A DNA stretch of 64,000 nt, taken from Opitutaceae bacterium UBA2377 (GTDB lineage Bacteria; Verrucomicrobiota; Verrucomicrobiia; Opitutales; Opitutaceae). The stretch spans positions 30,236 through 94,235 of the forward strand of contig DDSZ01000038.1 of NCBI GenBank assembly GCA_002344205.1, read 5' to 3'. Positions 17,518 through 25,178 of this stretch are shown piece after piece (position 1 is the stretch's first letter; every line of letters begins with the position of its first letter). A program made the translations under genes and the position numbers. The notes under the pieces are model-generated. The model saw only the letters and a list, made by a program, of their open reading frames with translations, did no database searches and had not been told where the DNA came from.

Positions 17518-19707
17518 TCAGCCACCGGTTTCGGCGGCCGGGGCGGCGGGCGGCGGCGCGTCCTGCCAGAAATAGCGGCCCTGGCGGTTGTGATCGAACC
17601 GGATGTAGCCGATGGCAATCACGACCAGCAGGCCGAGCAGGATCCAGATGCGCCAGGGGTTGGCCTTGCCCTCATAGGGGTCGTCCAACGTGCGGGTGGA
17701 GTTTTTCGGCAGGCGGGCCTGCTCGGTGAGGGCGGCGCCGAGCGGCATGTTGATCATCACCCGGCCGTTGATGGCCCAGCCGTTGGCATCGAGGATGGGG
17801 CCGAGATTACGCTGCCGGAGCTTCAGCCAGGCGATGAGCATCGAGGGGCCGGAAATGGCGAGCATGATGCCGAGGATGCCCAGCGGCATCCACATGCCGA
17901 GGCCCATGAAGCCGGCGACAAAGCCGCCGAGCAGGGTGCCGATGGCGCCGATACCGACGCCGAGGGCGGCGACCGTGCCGACCTCGAACTTGGGCTTGGG
18001 CGGTGCGGCGGCCGGCTTGCCCGCGGCGGCGGTGTCCACCGTGCTGCTCGCGGCGGTTTCGAGCCGCGCGGTGGATGCGCTGTCGGCCGCCGCCGCGCGC
18101 TTGGCCACCTGCTCCTCGATGAAGCGCACGAATTTCTTGTAGGGCGACCAGAAGGCCTGCCGCACGCTGATGGGGTTGTCCACCAGCCGGGTGATGGTGG
18201 CATCCCAGTCGCGGCCCTTGCGGTCGTAGAAGATGCCGTGGCGGCCGACGAACAGAAAGTCGCTGTCGCCCTGCGTGAAGCAGGCGGCCACCTGCATGAC
18301 CTCGCCGCCGGGGCGCTTGCACTCGACGTAGGCGATGTAGGCCTTGCTCATCGCGGCGAGACCGGCGTGGGCGGCGGGGTTGTCCACGCGCACACAGAGC
18401 TCGGTGGCGCGGCTGTCGAGGTAGAGCGAGCCGGCCTGAAAGACAGCCAGACGGTCGCGCGAGAAAAAGTCGGCGAAGTTGACGTAATTATGGAGCAGCG
18501 CGCGCAGGTCGCGGTGGTAGCGGGCGAGGCGTTCGACATCGCTGATGGCCTTGAACTCGGGCTCGAGCGCCTTGTCCTTCGCCACGAGTTCGGCGAGGGC
18601 GGCCCTGCCGTTGCCGGCGAGGATTTCCTTGGCGCGCGGCAGGCCGAGTTTTTCCACGGCGGAGCCGGCCTTGCCGCCGAGCCACGTTTCGTAGGCGGCG
18701 AACTTGGCGGTGAGCTCGGCCCAGTTGGCGGCGCTGAGCGTCACCTTGCCGGCGCCGAAGATCGGGGTCACCGCCGTGCGGTGAAAGTTGGCCAGGGCCG
18801 CGGCCCAGGCGGGGTTGACGCCTTCGAACAGAGGCAGCAACTGGCTCGACTCGATGCGCGCCAGCGGGAAGGCGGCGACCTCCTCGGCGGAGAGTTTCAG
18901 GTCCTTCGCGGCGATATCGAGGTATTCGGTCTCGCTGCGGTTGAGCGCGGCGATGGCCCGCGCGTCGAAGGCGGCCAGCCGGCAGCGGGCGAAGTAGTCC
19001 TCCACCTTGGGGCGGACGGCGCGGATGGCGCTGCAGGCCGCGGCGGTGGCGTCGCCGAGCACGGCGATGTCCTTGGTGCCGCTCTGCTCGACCCACGCGG
19101 TGTAGGCCGCGAGGTCGGCAAAGAAGGTGTCGATCTGGGCGGCGGTGATGCCGGTGGCACCTGAGCGGCTGGTGGTGCCGCCGAGGCAGGCGATGATGTC
19201 CTTGATCAGCGTTTGCGTGGCCGGGTCCTCCGTGGCCTCGGGCGGGATGATGCCGGAGCCGTTGAGCACGCTGGCCGCGAAGATCGCCGCGGTGTTGGCG
19301 GCATCCGCCGTGGTCAGGGCGGCGTCCTTGCCCTTGCCCAAACTGCGCAGGATCTGGCGGGCGGAGGAGATGAGCACTTTGCCACCGGGCGCGATTTCGT
19401 TGATCGCCGCCAGCGGGAGCTGGTCGCTGCCCTTGAGCAGGTCGGCCGGGTCCTTTAGAAGTGCGGCCGCCCATTTCACGGCCGCCAGCAGCTCGGGTGC
19501 GCGGATACGGCCGTCACCGTCGGTGTCGATCAGCGCGAGGGTTTTTTCGTCAATTTCGGTGCCCTTGACCGGGCAGCTTAGGGCAACCCACAGTTTCTGG
19601 TCGAGCTGATGGAGATTAAGCAGATCGGCGGCGGTCTCGAGCGAGACCTGATCGATGCCGCCGGTGCGAAAGAACTTCCAGACATGTGGGGTGGCCGGGG
19701 AGGTCAT
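17518..19707 (-). CDS. Large EF-hand membrane protein of unknown function
   Basis: 729 residues. A canonical 12-residue EF-hand loop occurs at residues 61-72 (DTDGDGRIRAPE: Asp61, Asp63, Asp65, Gly66, Ile68, Glu72), which should bind calcium; the partner hand is not obvious. A long helical, Ala-rich region follows (about 75-540). Residues about 540-570 are a low-complexity Ala/Thr/Ser/Pro linker. Then come two or three membrane segments (about 578-632 and 682-700), and a short Pro/Ala-rich tail. No signal peptide is seen, so the big N-terminal part is probably cytoplasmic. I do not recognise a characterised relative. Divergent from the S9 peptidase with a 103-nt gap. Confidence 0.75.
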   Translation of the reverse strand: MTSPATPHVWKFFRTGGIDQVSLETAADLLNLHQLDQKLWVALSCPVKGTEIDEKTLALIDTDGDGRIRAPELLAAVKWAAALLKDPADLLKGSDQLPLAAINEIAPGGKVLISSARQILRSLGKGKDAALTTADAANTAAIFAASVLNGSGIIPPEATEDPATQTLIKDIIACLGGTTSRSGATGITAAQIDTFFADLAAYTAWVEQSGTKDIAVLGDATAAACSAIRAVRPKVEDYFARCRLAAFDARAIAALNRSETEYLDIAAKDLKLSAEEVAAFPLARIESSQLLPLFEGVNPAWAAALANFHRTAVTPIFGAGKVTLSAANWAELTAKFAAYETWLGGKAGSAVEKLGLPRAKEILAGNGRAALAELVAKDKALEPEFKAISDVERLARYHRDLRALLHNYVNFADFFSRDRLAVFQAGSLYLDSRATELCVRVDNPAAHAGLAAMSKAYIAYVECKRPGGEVMQVAACFTQGDSDFLFVGRHGIFYDRKGRDWDATITRLVDNPISVRQAFWSPYKKFVRFIEEQVAKRAAAADSASTARLETAASSTVDTAAAGKPAAAPPKPKFEVGTVAALGVGIGAIGTLLGGFVAGFMGLGMWMPLGILGIMLAISGPSMLIAWLKLRQRNLGPILDANGWAINGRVMINMPLGAALTEQARLPKNSTRTLDDPYEGKANPWRIWILLGLLVVIAIGYIRFDHNRQGRYFWQDAPPPAAPAAETGG

Positions 19708-19810
19708 GGGGGAATGGAGGGTGGCGAAATTCGTTCAGCCGCATCTTATTGGCAACAGGATTAATGGTGTGCGGCTTTGACACCGGAATCTGTGGCAATT
19801 CTCTCGAGTC

Positions 19811-21898
19811 ATGCGATTCCTCTGTTGTCTCTTCTTACTCCTGCTGGCCGGCAGTTTCACGGCCGCGGTTGCCGACCAACGCCCGATCACCCCGCAGGAT
19901 CTCTGGGCCATGAAACGCTTGGGCTCCCCCGCCCTCGCGCCGGATGGCGGGCGCGTGGTCTTCACCGTGCAGGAATGGTCGGTGGAAAAGAACAAGAGCA
20001 CCACGAACCTGTGGCTCGCCGACACTGCCACCGGGGCGGTGCGCCGGCTGACGACCGCGCCGGTGGCCGACGGGGCGCCGGCCTGGAGTCCCGACGGCAC
20101 CCGCATCGCCTTCACCTCGAAACGCGCCGAGGATGAGACCAACGCGCTCTACGTGCTGCGCCTCGACGGCGGCGAGCCGGAGAAAATCCTCGAGCTCCCC
20201 TACGCCGTGAGTTCGCCCCGGTGGCTGCCCGACAGCCGGGGAATCGTGGTCCTCACCCGCGTGATTCCCGAACTGGCCGGCACGTTGGCCGCCGGCGACC
20301 TCGCCGCCATGCGCAAGGAGATCAAGCGCCGCAAGGATTCCAAGATGACCGCCAGGGTGAGCGAAGACCGCGCCTTCCGCTTCTGGGACCAATGGCTGAC
20401 CGACAAGCTCGCCCACCGGCTCATCCGCGTGGACACGGCGACCGGGGAGTTTCGCGACCTGACGCCGGGGTTCGCTCATTTGTTTACGCTGGGCAACGAG
20501 CAGAGCTTTGATGTTTCCCCGGCCGGTGACTTCGTGGCCGTGACGATCAACTCCACGCCTCCGCCCTATCGCGGCCACCTCAACAACGACGTGTATCTCG
20601 TGCCGACCGACGGTTCCGGCACGCTGCGCAACCTCACGCCGGAGAATCCCGGCGCGGACGGCTCGCCGGTTTTCACCCCCGATGGAAAGTCCCTCGTCTT
20701 CAAACGGCTCAAAAATTCCTACTACAACGGCGAATTCAGCAAGCTGTGGCGCCACGACCTCGCCACCGGGAAAAACACGCCGGTCACGGACCACCTCGAC
20801 TACAGCATCGGCGACGTCGCCTTCGCCCCCGACGGCAACACCCTGTGGGTGACCGCCGAGGACAAGGGCGTGGTGGCCGTTTTCCGGCTGCCGGCCGACG
20901 GCAGCGATTTCACCGCGGTGCACCGCGCCGGCTCCACCGGCAACCTGCGCGTTGCCGGTTCGACGGTGGCCTTCCTCAACAACAACAACCGGCGGCCCGA
21001 CGAGCTGTTCGTGCTCGATCCCGCCACGGGCACGGCGCGCCAGCTCACGCATTTCAACACCGACCTGCTCGCGCAGCTCGATCTCGGTCGGGTCGAGGAA
21101 TACTGGTTCGAGGGCGCAGCGGGCGACCGCGTGCAGGGCTGGCTCTACCTGCCGCCGGGCTTCGATCCCGAAAAGACCTACCCGCTCGTGCAACTCATGC
21201 ACGGCGGCCCGCATACGATGGTCGCCGATGCTTGGAGCTACCGCTGGAACGGCCATGTGTTCGCGGCGCCGGGCTACGTCGTGACGTGGGTTAACCGCCA
21301 CGGTTCGACCGGTTTCGGCCAGGCCTACAGCCAGAGCATCCTCGGCGAGTGGGGTGTGAAGCCGCTGGAGGACATCCTGCGCAGCACCGACCACCTGCTT
21401 GCGCGTTTCCCCAACATCGACCCGACCAAGCTTGCCGCCGCCGGCGCCAGCTACGGCGGTTACATGGCGGCCTGGGTGGCGGGCCACACCGACCGCTTCG
21501 CGTGCATCATCAACCACGCCGGCGTGAACGACTTCATCACCCAATACGGCGCCGACATGACCAGCTTCGGTTTCAGCCGCGTGCTGGGCGGCAATCCGTG
21601 GGACAATCCCGAGGGCATGCAGCGCAACAACCCCACGACCTACGCGAAGAACTTCAAGACGCCCATGCTCATCATCCATGGCGAGAAGGACTATCGCGTG
21701 CCCTACGTGAACGGCACCGCGCTCTACGGCATCTATCAGGCGATGGGCCTGTCCGCCCGGCTCGTGATCTTCCCCGACGAAAACCACTGGATCCTCACGC
21801 CGCAGAACTCGATCTACTGGAACTGGGAGGTGCAGAGCTGGCTGAGCCGCCACATCGGCGGCACGCCGGTGCTGGCCGAGCCGAAGTTCGGCGGCTGA
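19811..21898 (+). CDS. S9 family serine peptidase (acylaminoacyl/dipeptidyl peptidase type), exported
   Basis: 695 residues. The N-terminus MRFLCCLFLLLLAGSFTAAVA is a signal peptide; a lipobox is not convincing. The first ~400 residues form a WD40-like beta-propeller with repeats such as APAWSPDGTRIAFTS, GSPVFTPDGKSLVFK and DVAFAPDGNTLWVT. The C-terminal alpha/beta-hydrolase holds the nucleophile in AAGASYGGYMAAW (Ser at about 550), the Asp in HGEKDYRVPY (about 622), and the His in FPDENHWI (about 655). Such enzymes trim peptides in the periplasm or at the cell surface. A strong intrinsic terminator follows at 21928-21955. Confidence 0.92.
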   Translation: MRFLCCLFLLLLAGSFTAAVADQRPITPQDLWAMKRLGSPALAPDGGRVVFTVQEWSVEKNKSTTNLWLADTATGAVRRLTTAPVADGAPAWSPDGTRIAFTSKRAEDETNALYVLRLDGGEPEKILELPYAVSSPRWLPDSRGIVVLTRVIPELAGTLAAGDLAAMRKEIKRRKDSKMTARVSEDRAFRFWDQWLTDKLAHRLIRVDTATGEFRDLTPGFAHLFTLGNEQSFDVSPAGDFVAVTINSTPPPYRGHLNNDVYLVPTDGSGTLRNLTPENPGADGSPVFTPDGKSLVFKRLKNSYYNGEFSKLWRHDLATGKNTPVTDHLDYSIGDVAFAPDGNTLWVTAEDKGVVAVFRLPADGSDFTAVHRAGSTGNLRVAGSTVAFLNNNNRRPDELFVLDPATGTARQLTHFNTDLLAQLDLGRVEEYWFEGAAGDRVQGWLYLPPGFDPEKTYPLVQLMHGGPHTMVADAWSYRWNGHVFAAPGYVVTWVNRHGSTGFGQAYSQSILGEWGVKPLEDILRSTDHLLARFPNIDPTKLAAAGASYGGYMAAWVAGHTDRFACIINHAGVNDFITQYGADMTSFGFSRVLGGNPWDNPEGMQRNNPTTYAKNFKTPMLIIHGEKDYRVPYVNGTALYGIYQAMGLSARLVIFPDENHWILTPQNSIYWNWEVQSWLSRHIGGTPVLAEPKFGG

Positions 21899-21927
21899 AA
21901 CCGCGGCCCGTTCCGTCTGCCATCCTC

Positions 21928-21955
21928 GCCCCGGCCGACAAGCCGGGGCCTTTTT
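21928..21955 (+). terminator. Rho-independent terminator of the S9 peptidase gene
   Basis: GCCCCGGC (21928-21935) and GCCGGGGC (21942-21949) form a perfect 8-bp stem with a 6-nt loop, followed by C and five T (21951-21955). The T-run overlaps the TAA stop of the convergent RNA methyltransferase (21954-21956), so the two genes share the same termination region. Confidence 0.85.
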
Positions 21956-23261
21956 ATGCCCGCACCAGCGTGACCACGCACTCGAGGTGACGGGTCTGTG
22001 GAAAAAGATCGAAGGGCTGCACGGCCGTGACCGTGTAGCCGGCGGCGAGAAACTCCTTCATGTCGCGTATCTGGGTGGCGGGGTCGCACGACACATAGAC
22101 CACGGTGCGCGGACCGTAGGCAAACAGCTGCCCGAGGAAGGAGGCGTCGCAGCCCTTGCGCGGCGGGTCGATGATGACGGCGGTGTCGGCCGCGACGAAG
22201 GCCGGATCAAGCCCGGCGAAGATGGACGCGGCGTCCCCGGCGGAGAAGGTCGCGTTGGCGATGCCGTTGGCGGCGGCGTTTTCGCGGGCAAAACGGATGG
22301 AGGATTCGCTGAGCTCGATGCCAGCCACGCGCTCGAAGGCCGGCGCGCAGCCCAGCGCGAACAGCCCGCTGCCACAGTAGGCGTCCACGAGAAACCGCGT
22401 GCCGCTCGCGGCGGCCTGTTCGCGCACGTAGCCGGTGAAGGCCGGCAGGATGAAGGGGTTGTTCTGGAAAAAATCCCGCGCGAGAAAGCGCAGTCTCAAT
22501 TCGCCGACGGTCTCCGTGATCACCGCATCAAAATCGGTCGTCACTTCGCCGTTGGCTTCGCGGAGCAGCAGCGTGGCGCCGCGCTTGTAGGCTTCGCGTT
22601 GCCCGAACACGCGCGCCCGGGCGGCGATGAGACGGTCATTGATGGCCTCCGTCGCGATCGGGCAATGCGGCACATCCACAATGTCAAATCGTGTGCCCTG
22701 ACGGAGAAATCCGATCGGCATGCTGCCGTCGGCCTTCGGCGGATTGAAGTGCGGCGTGATCTTTGAGCGGTAGCCGAATTCCCGCGGGGACGGCACCGTG
22801 GGCGCCACCGGGAAGCTGAGGCCGGCCATGTGCTGCAGGAGCTCCTCCACCTGCCGCCGCTTCCACGCCAGCTGCTCCGCATAGGCAAGGTGCTGGTATT
22901 GGCAGCCGCCGCAGCGGCCAAAGAGTTCGCAGCGCGGCGTGATCCGGTGCGGTGAGGGGTTGAGGACCTCGACCAGGTCTGCCTCGGAGAAATTCCTGTG
23001 GTTCCGGAAGACCCGGGCGCGCACCTTCTCTCCGGGCAGCGCAAAGGGGACCATGACGACCCAGCCGGAGGAATTTTCGATTTTCGATTCCCGATTTTCG
23101 ATTGGTTTTGAAGCTTGGGACAGTTCGCGGTCCTCGATTTTCTGCCCCTCGGGCAGCGACACGCGCCCGAGCCCAACGCCGAGATTGGTGAGCGTGGCAA
23201 TCTCCAGCTCGATCTCGGCGTGATACGGAAAAGGGCGGTCGTTGAATTTCTTTTTGGCCAC
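21954..23261 (-). CDS. TRAM-domain RNA (uracil-5-)methyltransferase, RlmD/TrmA family
   Basis: 435 residues from a GTG at 23261. The N-terminal TRAM-like domain (about 15-105) is followed by the iron-sulfur cysteines in CELFGRCGGCQYQH (about 113-126). The methyltransferase core shows DAYCGSGLFALG, AGIELSESSIRFARENA, IIDPPRKGCDASFL and VYVSCDPATQIRDM, with the catalytic Cys in the last. The family makes 5-methyluridine in 23S rRNA or tRNA; the exact target is not resolvable. Two oddities: the start codon lies inside an intergenic repeat arm, with a TAA in frame just upstream and no other nearby start, and residues about 41-66 are a charged insertion encoded by a TTTTCGATT-type repeat in the TRAM loop before WVVMVPFALPGE. 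Confidence 0.88.
   Translation of the reverse strand: MAKKKFNDRPFPYHAEIELEIATLTNLGVGLGRVSLPEGQKIEDRELSQASKPIENRESKIENSSGWVVMVPFALPGEKVRARVFRNHRNFSEADLVEVLNPSPHRITPRCELFGRCGGCQYQHLAYAEQLAWKRRQVEELLQHMAGLSFPVAPTVPSPREFGYRSKITPHFNPPKADGSMPIGFLRQGTRFDIVDVPHCPIATEAINDRLIAARARVFGQREAYKRGATLLLREANGEVTTDFDAVITETVGELRLRFLARDFFQNNPFILPAFTGYVREQAAASGTRFLVDAYCGSGLFALGCAPAFERVAGIELSESSIRFARENAAANGIANATFSAGDAASIFAGLDPAFVAADTAVIIDPPRKGCDASFLGQLFAYGPRTVVYVSCDPATQIRDMKEFLAAGYTVTAVQPFDLFPQTRHLECVVTLVRA
23071..23105. repeat. ATTTTCGATT-type simple repeat inside a coding sequence
   Basis: Near-tandem copies of TTTTCGATT (23074-23105) with a further TCGATTTTC at about 23133-23141. Read on the minus strand they encode IENRESKIEN within the TRAM loop of the RNA methyltransferase, in frame. 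Composition contrasts sharply with the GC-rich flanks. Confidence 0.7.
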
Positions 23262-23336
23262 GGAGACACCAAGGACACAGAGGTTTTAGGGATTTGCCTA
23301 GTCAGAACTCTCCGTGCTCTCTGTGTCTCCGTGGCC
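23256..23336. repeat. CCACGGAGACAC inverted repeat between two RNA methyltransferase genes
   Basis: A perfect 14-bp inverted repeat: GGCCACGGAGACAC (23256-23269) and GTGTCTCCGTGGCC (23323-23336), with a 53-nt spacer holding further CACAGAG/CTCTGTG sequence. The left arm provides the GTG start (23259-23261) of the minus-strand methyltransferase. The TrmH-like gene starts 12 nt beyond the right arm. The element resembles 3571-3622. Confidence 0.75.
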
Positions 23337-23347
23337 CAATCCATTCC

Positions 23348-24163
23348 GTGACGCCTGAAAAAATCACCAGTCTCCAGAATCCGCGTATAAAGCAGCTCGT
23401 GAAGCTGCGTGACCGGCGGCCGCGCGACGAGGCGGGCGTCTTCCTGATCGAAGGCTACCGCGAAATCCGGCGTGCGCTCGAAAAGGGCATCCGGCCCGGG
23501 GAATTCTATTTCAGCCCCGACTGGTTTCTCGGCGAAAACGAGCCCGCGCTGATCGCGCAGGCCGGGGCGGCCGGCGCGCAACTCTTCGAACTTTCCAAGG
23601 AGGCCTTCGCCAAGGTTGCCTACCGCGAACGGCCCGACGGCTTGCTGGCTGTGGCGCCGCAGTGGAAACGTGAACTGACTGCCCTCGACCTGCCGGCCGC
23701 TCCCTTTCTCCTGGTGGTGGAATCCATCGAGAAACCCGGCAACCTGGGCACCATCCTCCGCAGCGCCGATGCCGCGGGCTGCCATGCCGTGATCGTGTGC
23801 GACCCGGTGACGGACATCTTCAATCCCAACGTCGTGCGGGCCTCGACCGGCGTGCTGTTCTCCGTGCCCGTGGTCGTGAGCGACAGCCCTGCGGTCCACG
23901 CGTGGCTGAAGCAAAAAGGCATCCGCACCGCCGCCACGACTCCGCACACCCCGAATCTCTACACTCGGACCGACCTGCGCGTCCCGCTCGCCGTCATCAT
24001 GGGCAGCGAACAATACGGCCTGAGCGATTTTTGGATGAAAAGCGCCGACGTGCTCGTCCGCATTCCCATGGCCGGCCAAGCCGACTCCCTCAATGTCGCG
24101 ATGGCGACGATCATCACGCTCTTCGAAGCCGTCAGGCAGCGCACTTCTAGCACTATCACCTAG
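23348..24163 (+). CDS. TrmH/SpoU-family RNA 2'-O-ribose methyltransferase
   Basis: 271 residues from GTG 23348. A substrate-binding N-terminal domain begins ITSLQNPRIKQLVKLRDRR, with GVFLIEGYREIRRALE. The SPOUT knot domain follows with EKPGNLGTILRSADAAG (motif 1, about 132-148), FNPNVVRASTG (about 163-173), VIMGSEQYGLSDFW (motif 2, about 218-231) and VRIPMAGQADSLNVAMA (motif 3, about 239-255). Such enzymes methylate a ribose 2'-OH of rRNA or tRNA. A longer frame from TTG 23294 would be translated from the repeat and was rejected. The gene converges with oleD and overlaps its 3' end by 8 nt. Confidence 0.9.
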   Translation: MTPEKITSLQNPRIKQLVKLRDRRPRDEAGVFLIEGYREIRRALEKGIRPGEFYFSPDWFLGENEPALIAQAGAAGAQLFELSKEAFAKVAYRERPDGLLAVAPQWKRELTALDLPAAPFLLVVESIEKPGNLGTILRSADAAGCHAVIVCDPVTDIFNPNVVRASTGVLFSVPVVVSDSPAVHAWLKQKGIRTAATTPHTPNLYTRTDLRVPLAVIMGSEQYGLSDFWMKSADVLVRIPMAGQADSLNVAMATIITLFEAVRQRTSSTIT

Positions 24164-25178
24164 CAGGACGGGCTTTTAGGTGCGCGACCAGTTCGGAAGT
24201 GCCGGCGGCCATTGTGATGCGTGGGGTGTAACCGAGTTCGCGCTTGGCGGCGGCGATATCGAACCAATGGTCCTTCGCCAACTCGGCGGCGATGAAGCGG
24301 GTCATCGGCGGCTCGCCCTTCAGCGGCAGGACACGCCAGAGCGTTTCGCAAACGGCCCCGAGGGTTGAGGTGGTGCGGAGCGAAACGGCCTTGGTGACCG
24401 GCGGTTCGCCCAACGCAGTGAGCAGGCCGTTGATCCAGTCCCAGAGCACCACGGGTTCGTCGTTAGTGATGAAGTAGGCCCGACCCGTGGCGGGCGGAGG
24501 TTTGGGGCCGGCCGCTGACGGCTGATCGCTGATCGCCTTTTCCGCCAGCAGGTGGGCGTCCACGGCATTTTCGACGTGGACCATGTCCACGCGGTTGCGG
24601 CTGGAGCCGACGATGCGCAGGCGGCCGGCGCGGGCGCGGGCCAGCACGCGCGGAACGAGATGCGGATCGCCGATGCCCCAGATGAGATGCGGGCGCAGCG
24701 CGACGGTGCGAAGCGCCGGCGAGTTGGCGGCGAGCACCTCGCGCTCGGCGATGGCCTTGGTGAGCGGATAGGGACTCGGGCAGTTCGTCGTGAGCGGCAG
24801 CGATTCGTCGGCCCCAGCGAGGTCGCGGCCGTTGTAAACGACGCTCGGGGTGCTGGTGTAAACAAGGTGCGGCACGCCGTGCCGGCGGCAGCCGGCGAGA
24901 ATGGCGCGCGTGCCGAGGACGTTGGTGCGGTAAAAATCCTCATACCGGCCCCAGACGCCGACGCGTGCGGCGGTGTGGAAGACCGTGGTCATGTCGGCGC
25001 AGGCGGCCTCGACCGCGGCGGCATCGTCGAGCGAGGCGCGGATGAAGCGCACGCCGCGCTGCTCCAGGTCGGGCGCGGCGCGGCGGGCCAGCACGGTGAC
25101 GGAGCGGCCCTGTGAGAGCAGGCGCTCGACGAGCCGCCGTCCCAGAAAACCCGTGCCGCCGGTGACGAGCGTGCTCAT
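24156..25178 (-). CDS. oleD: NAD(P)-dependent 3-oxoalkanoate reductase, OleD-like (SDR)
   Basis: 340 residues. An extended SDR: the Rossmann motif TGGTGFLG is at residues 6-13 and VFHTAARVGVWGRYEDFYRTN (split by the conserved AARVG) follows at about 65-85. STPSVVYNG holds the catalytic Ser region and YPLTKA the Tyr-x-x-x-Lys pair. OleD reduces 2-alkyl-3-ketoacids to 2-alkyl-3-hydroxyacids in long-chain olefin synthesis. It overlaps the upstream OleC-like gene by 4 nt (ATGA at 25175-25178), which supports this assignment over a generic 3-beta-hydroxysteroid dehydrogenase. No oleA or oleB is in the window. Residues about 213-225 (AISDQPSAAG) are a probable repeat-derived insertion. Confidence 0.8.
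   Translation of the reverse strand: MSTLVTGGTGFLGRRLVERLLSQGRSVTVLARRAAPDLEQRGVRFIRASLDDAAAVEAACADMTTVFHTAARVGVWGRYEDFYRTNVLGTRAILAGCRRHGVPHLVYTSTPSVVYNGRDLAGADESLPLTTNCPSPYPLTKAIAEREVLAANSPALRTVALRPHLIWGIGDPHLVPRVLARARAGRLRIVGSSRNRVDMVHVENAVDAHLLAEKAISDQPSAAGPKPPPATGRAYFITNDEPVVLWDWINGLLTALGEPPVTKAVSLRTTSTLGAVCETLWRVLPLKGEPPMTRFIAAELAKDHWFDIAAAKRELGYTPRITMAAGTSELVAHLKARPAR
24512..24540. repeat. GCTGATCGC-type short repeat inside oleD
   Basis: GCTGACGGCTGATCGCTGAT-type triple reiteration of GCTGA(T/C) over about 24514-24536, read on the minus strand as AISDQPSA. It falls in a surface loop before the conserved GRAYFIT strand. Length and composition suggest a repeat insertion, but only one copy was seen in the window. 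Confidence 0.4.
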
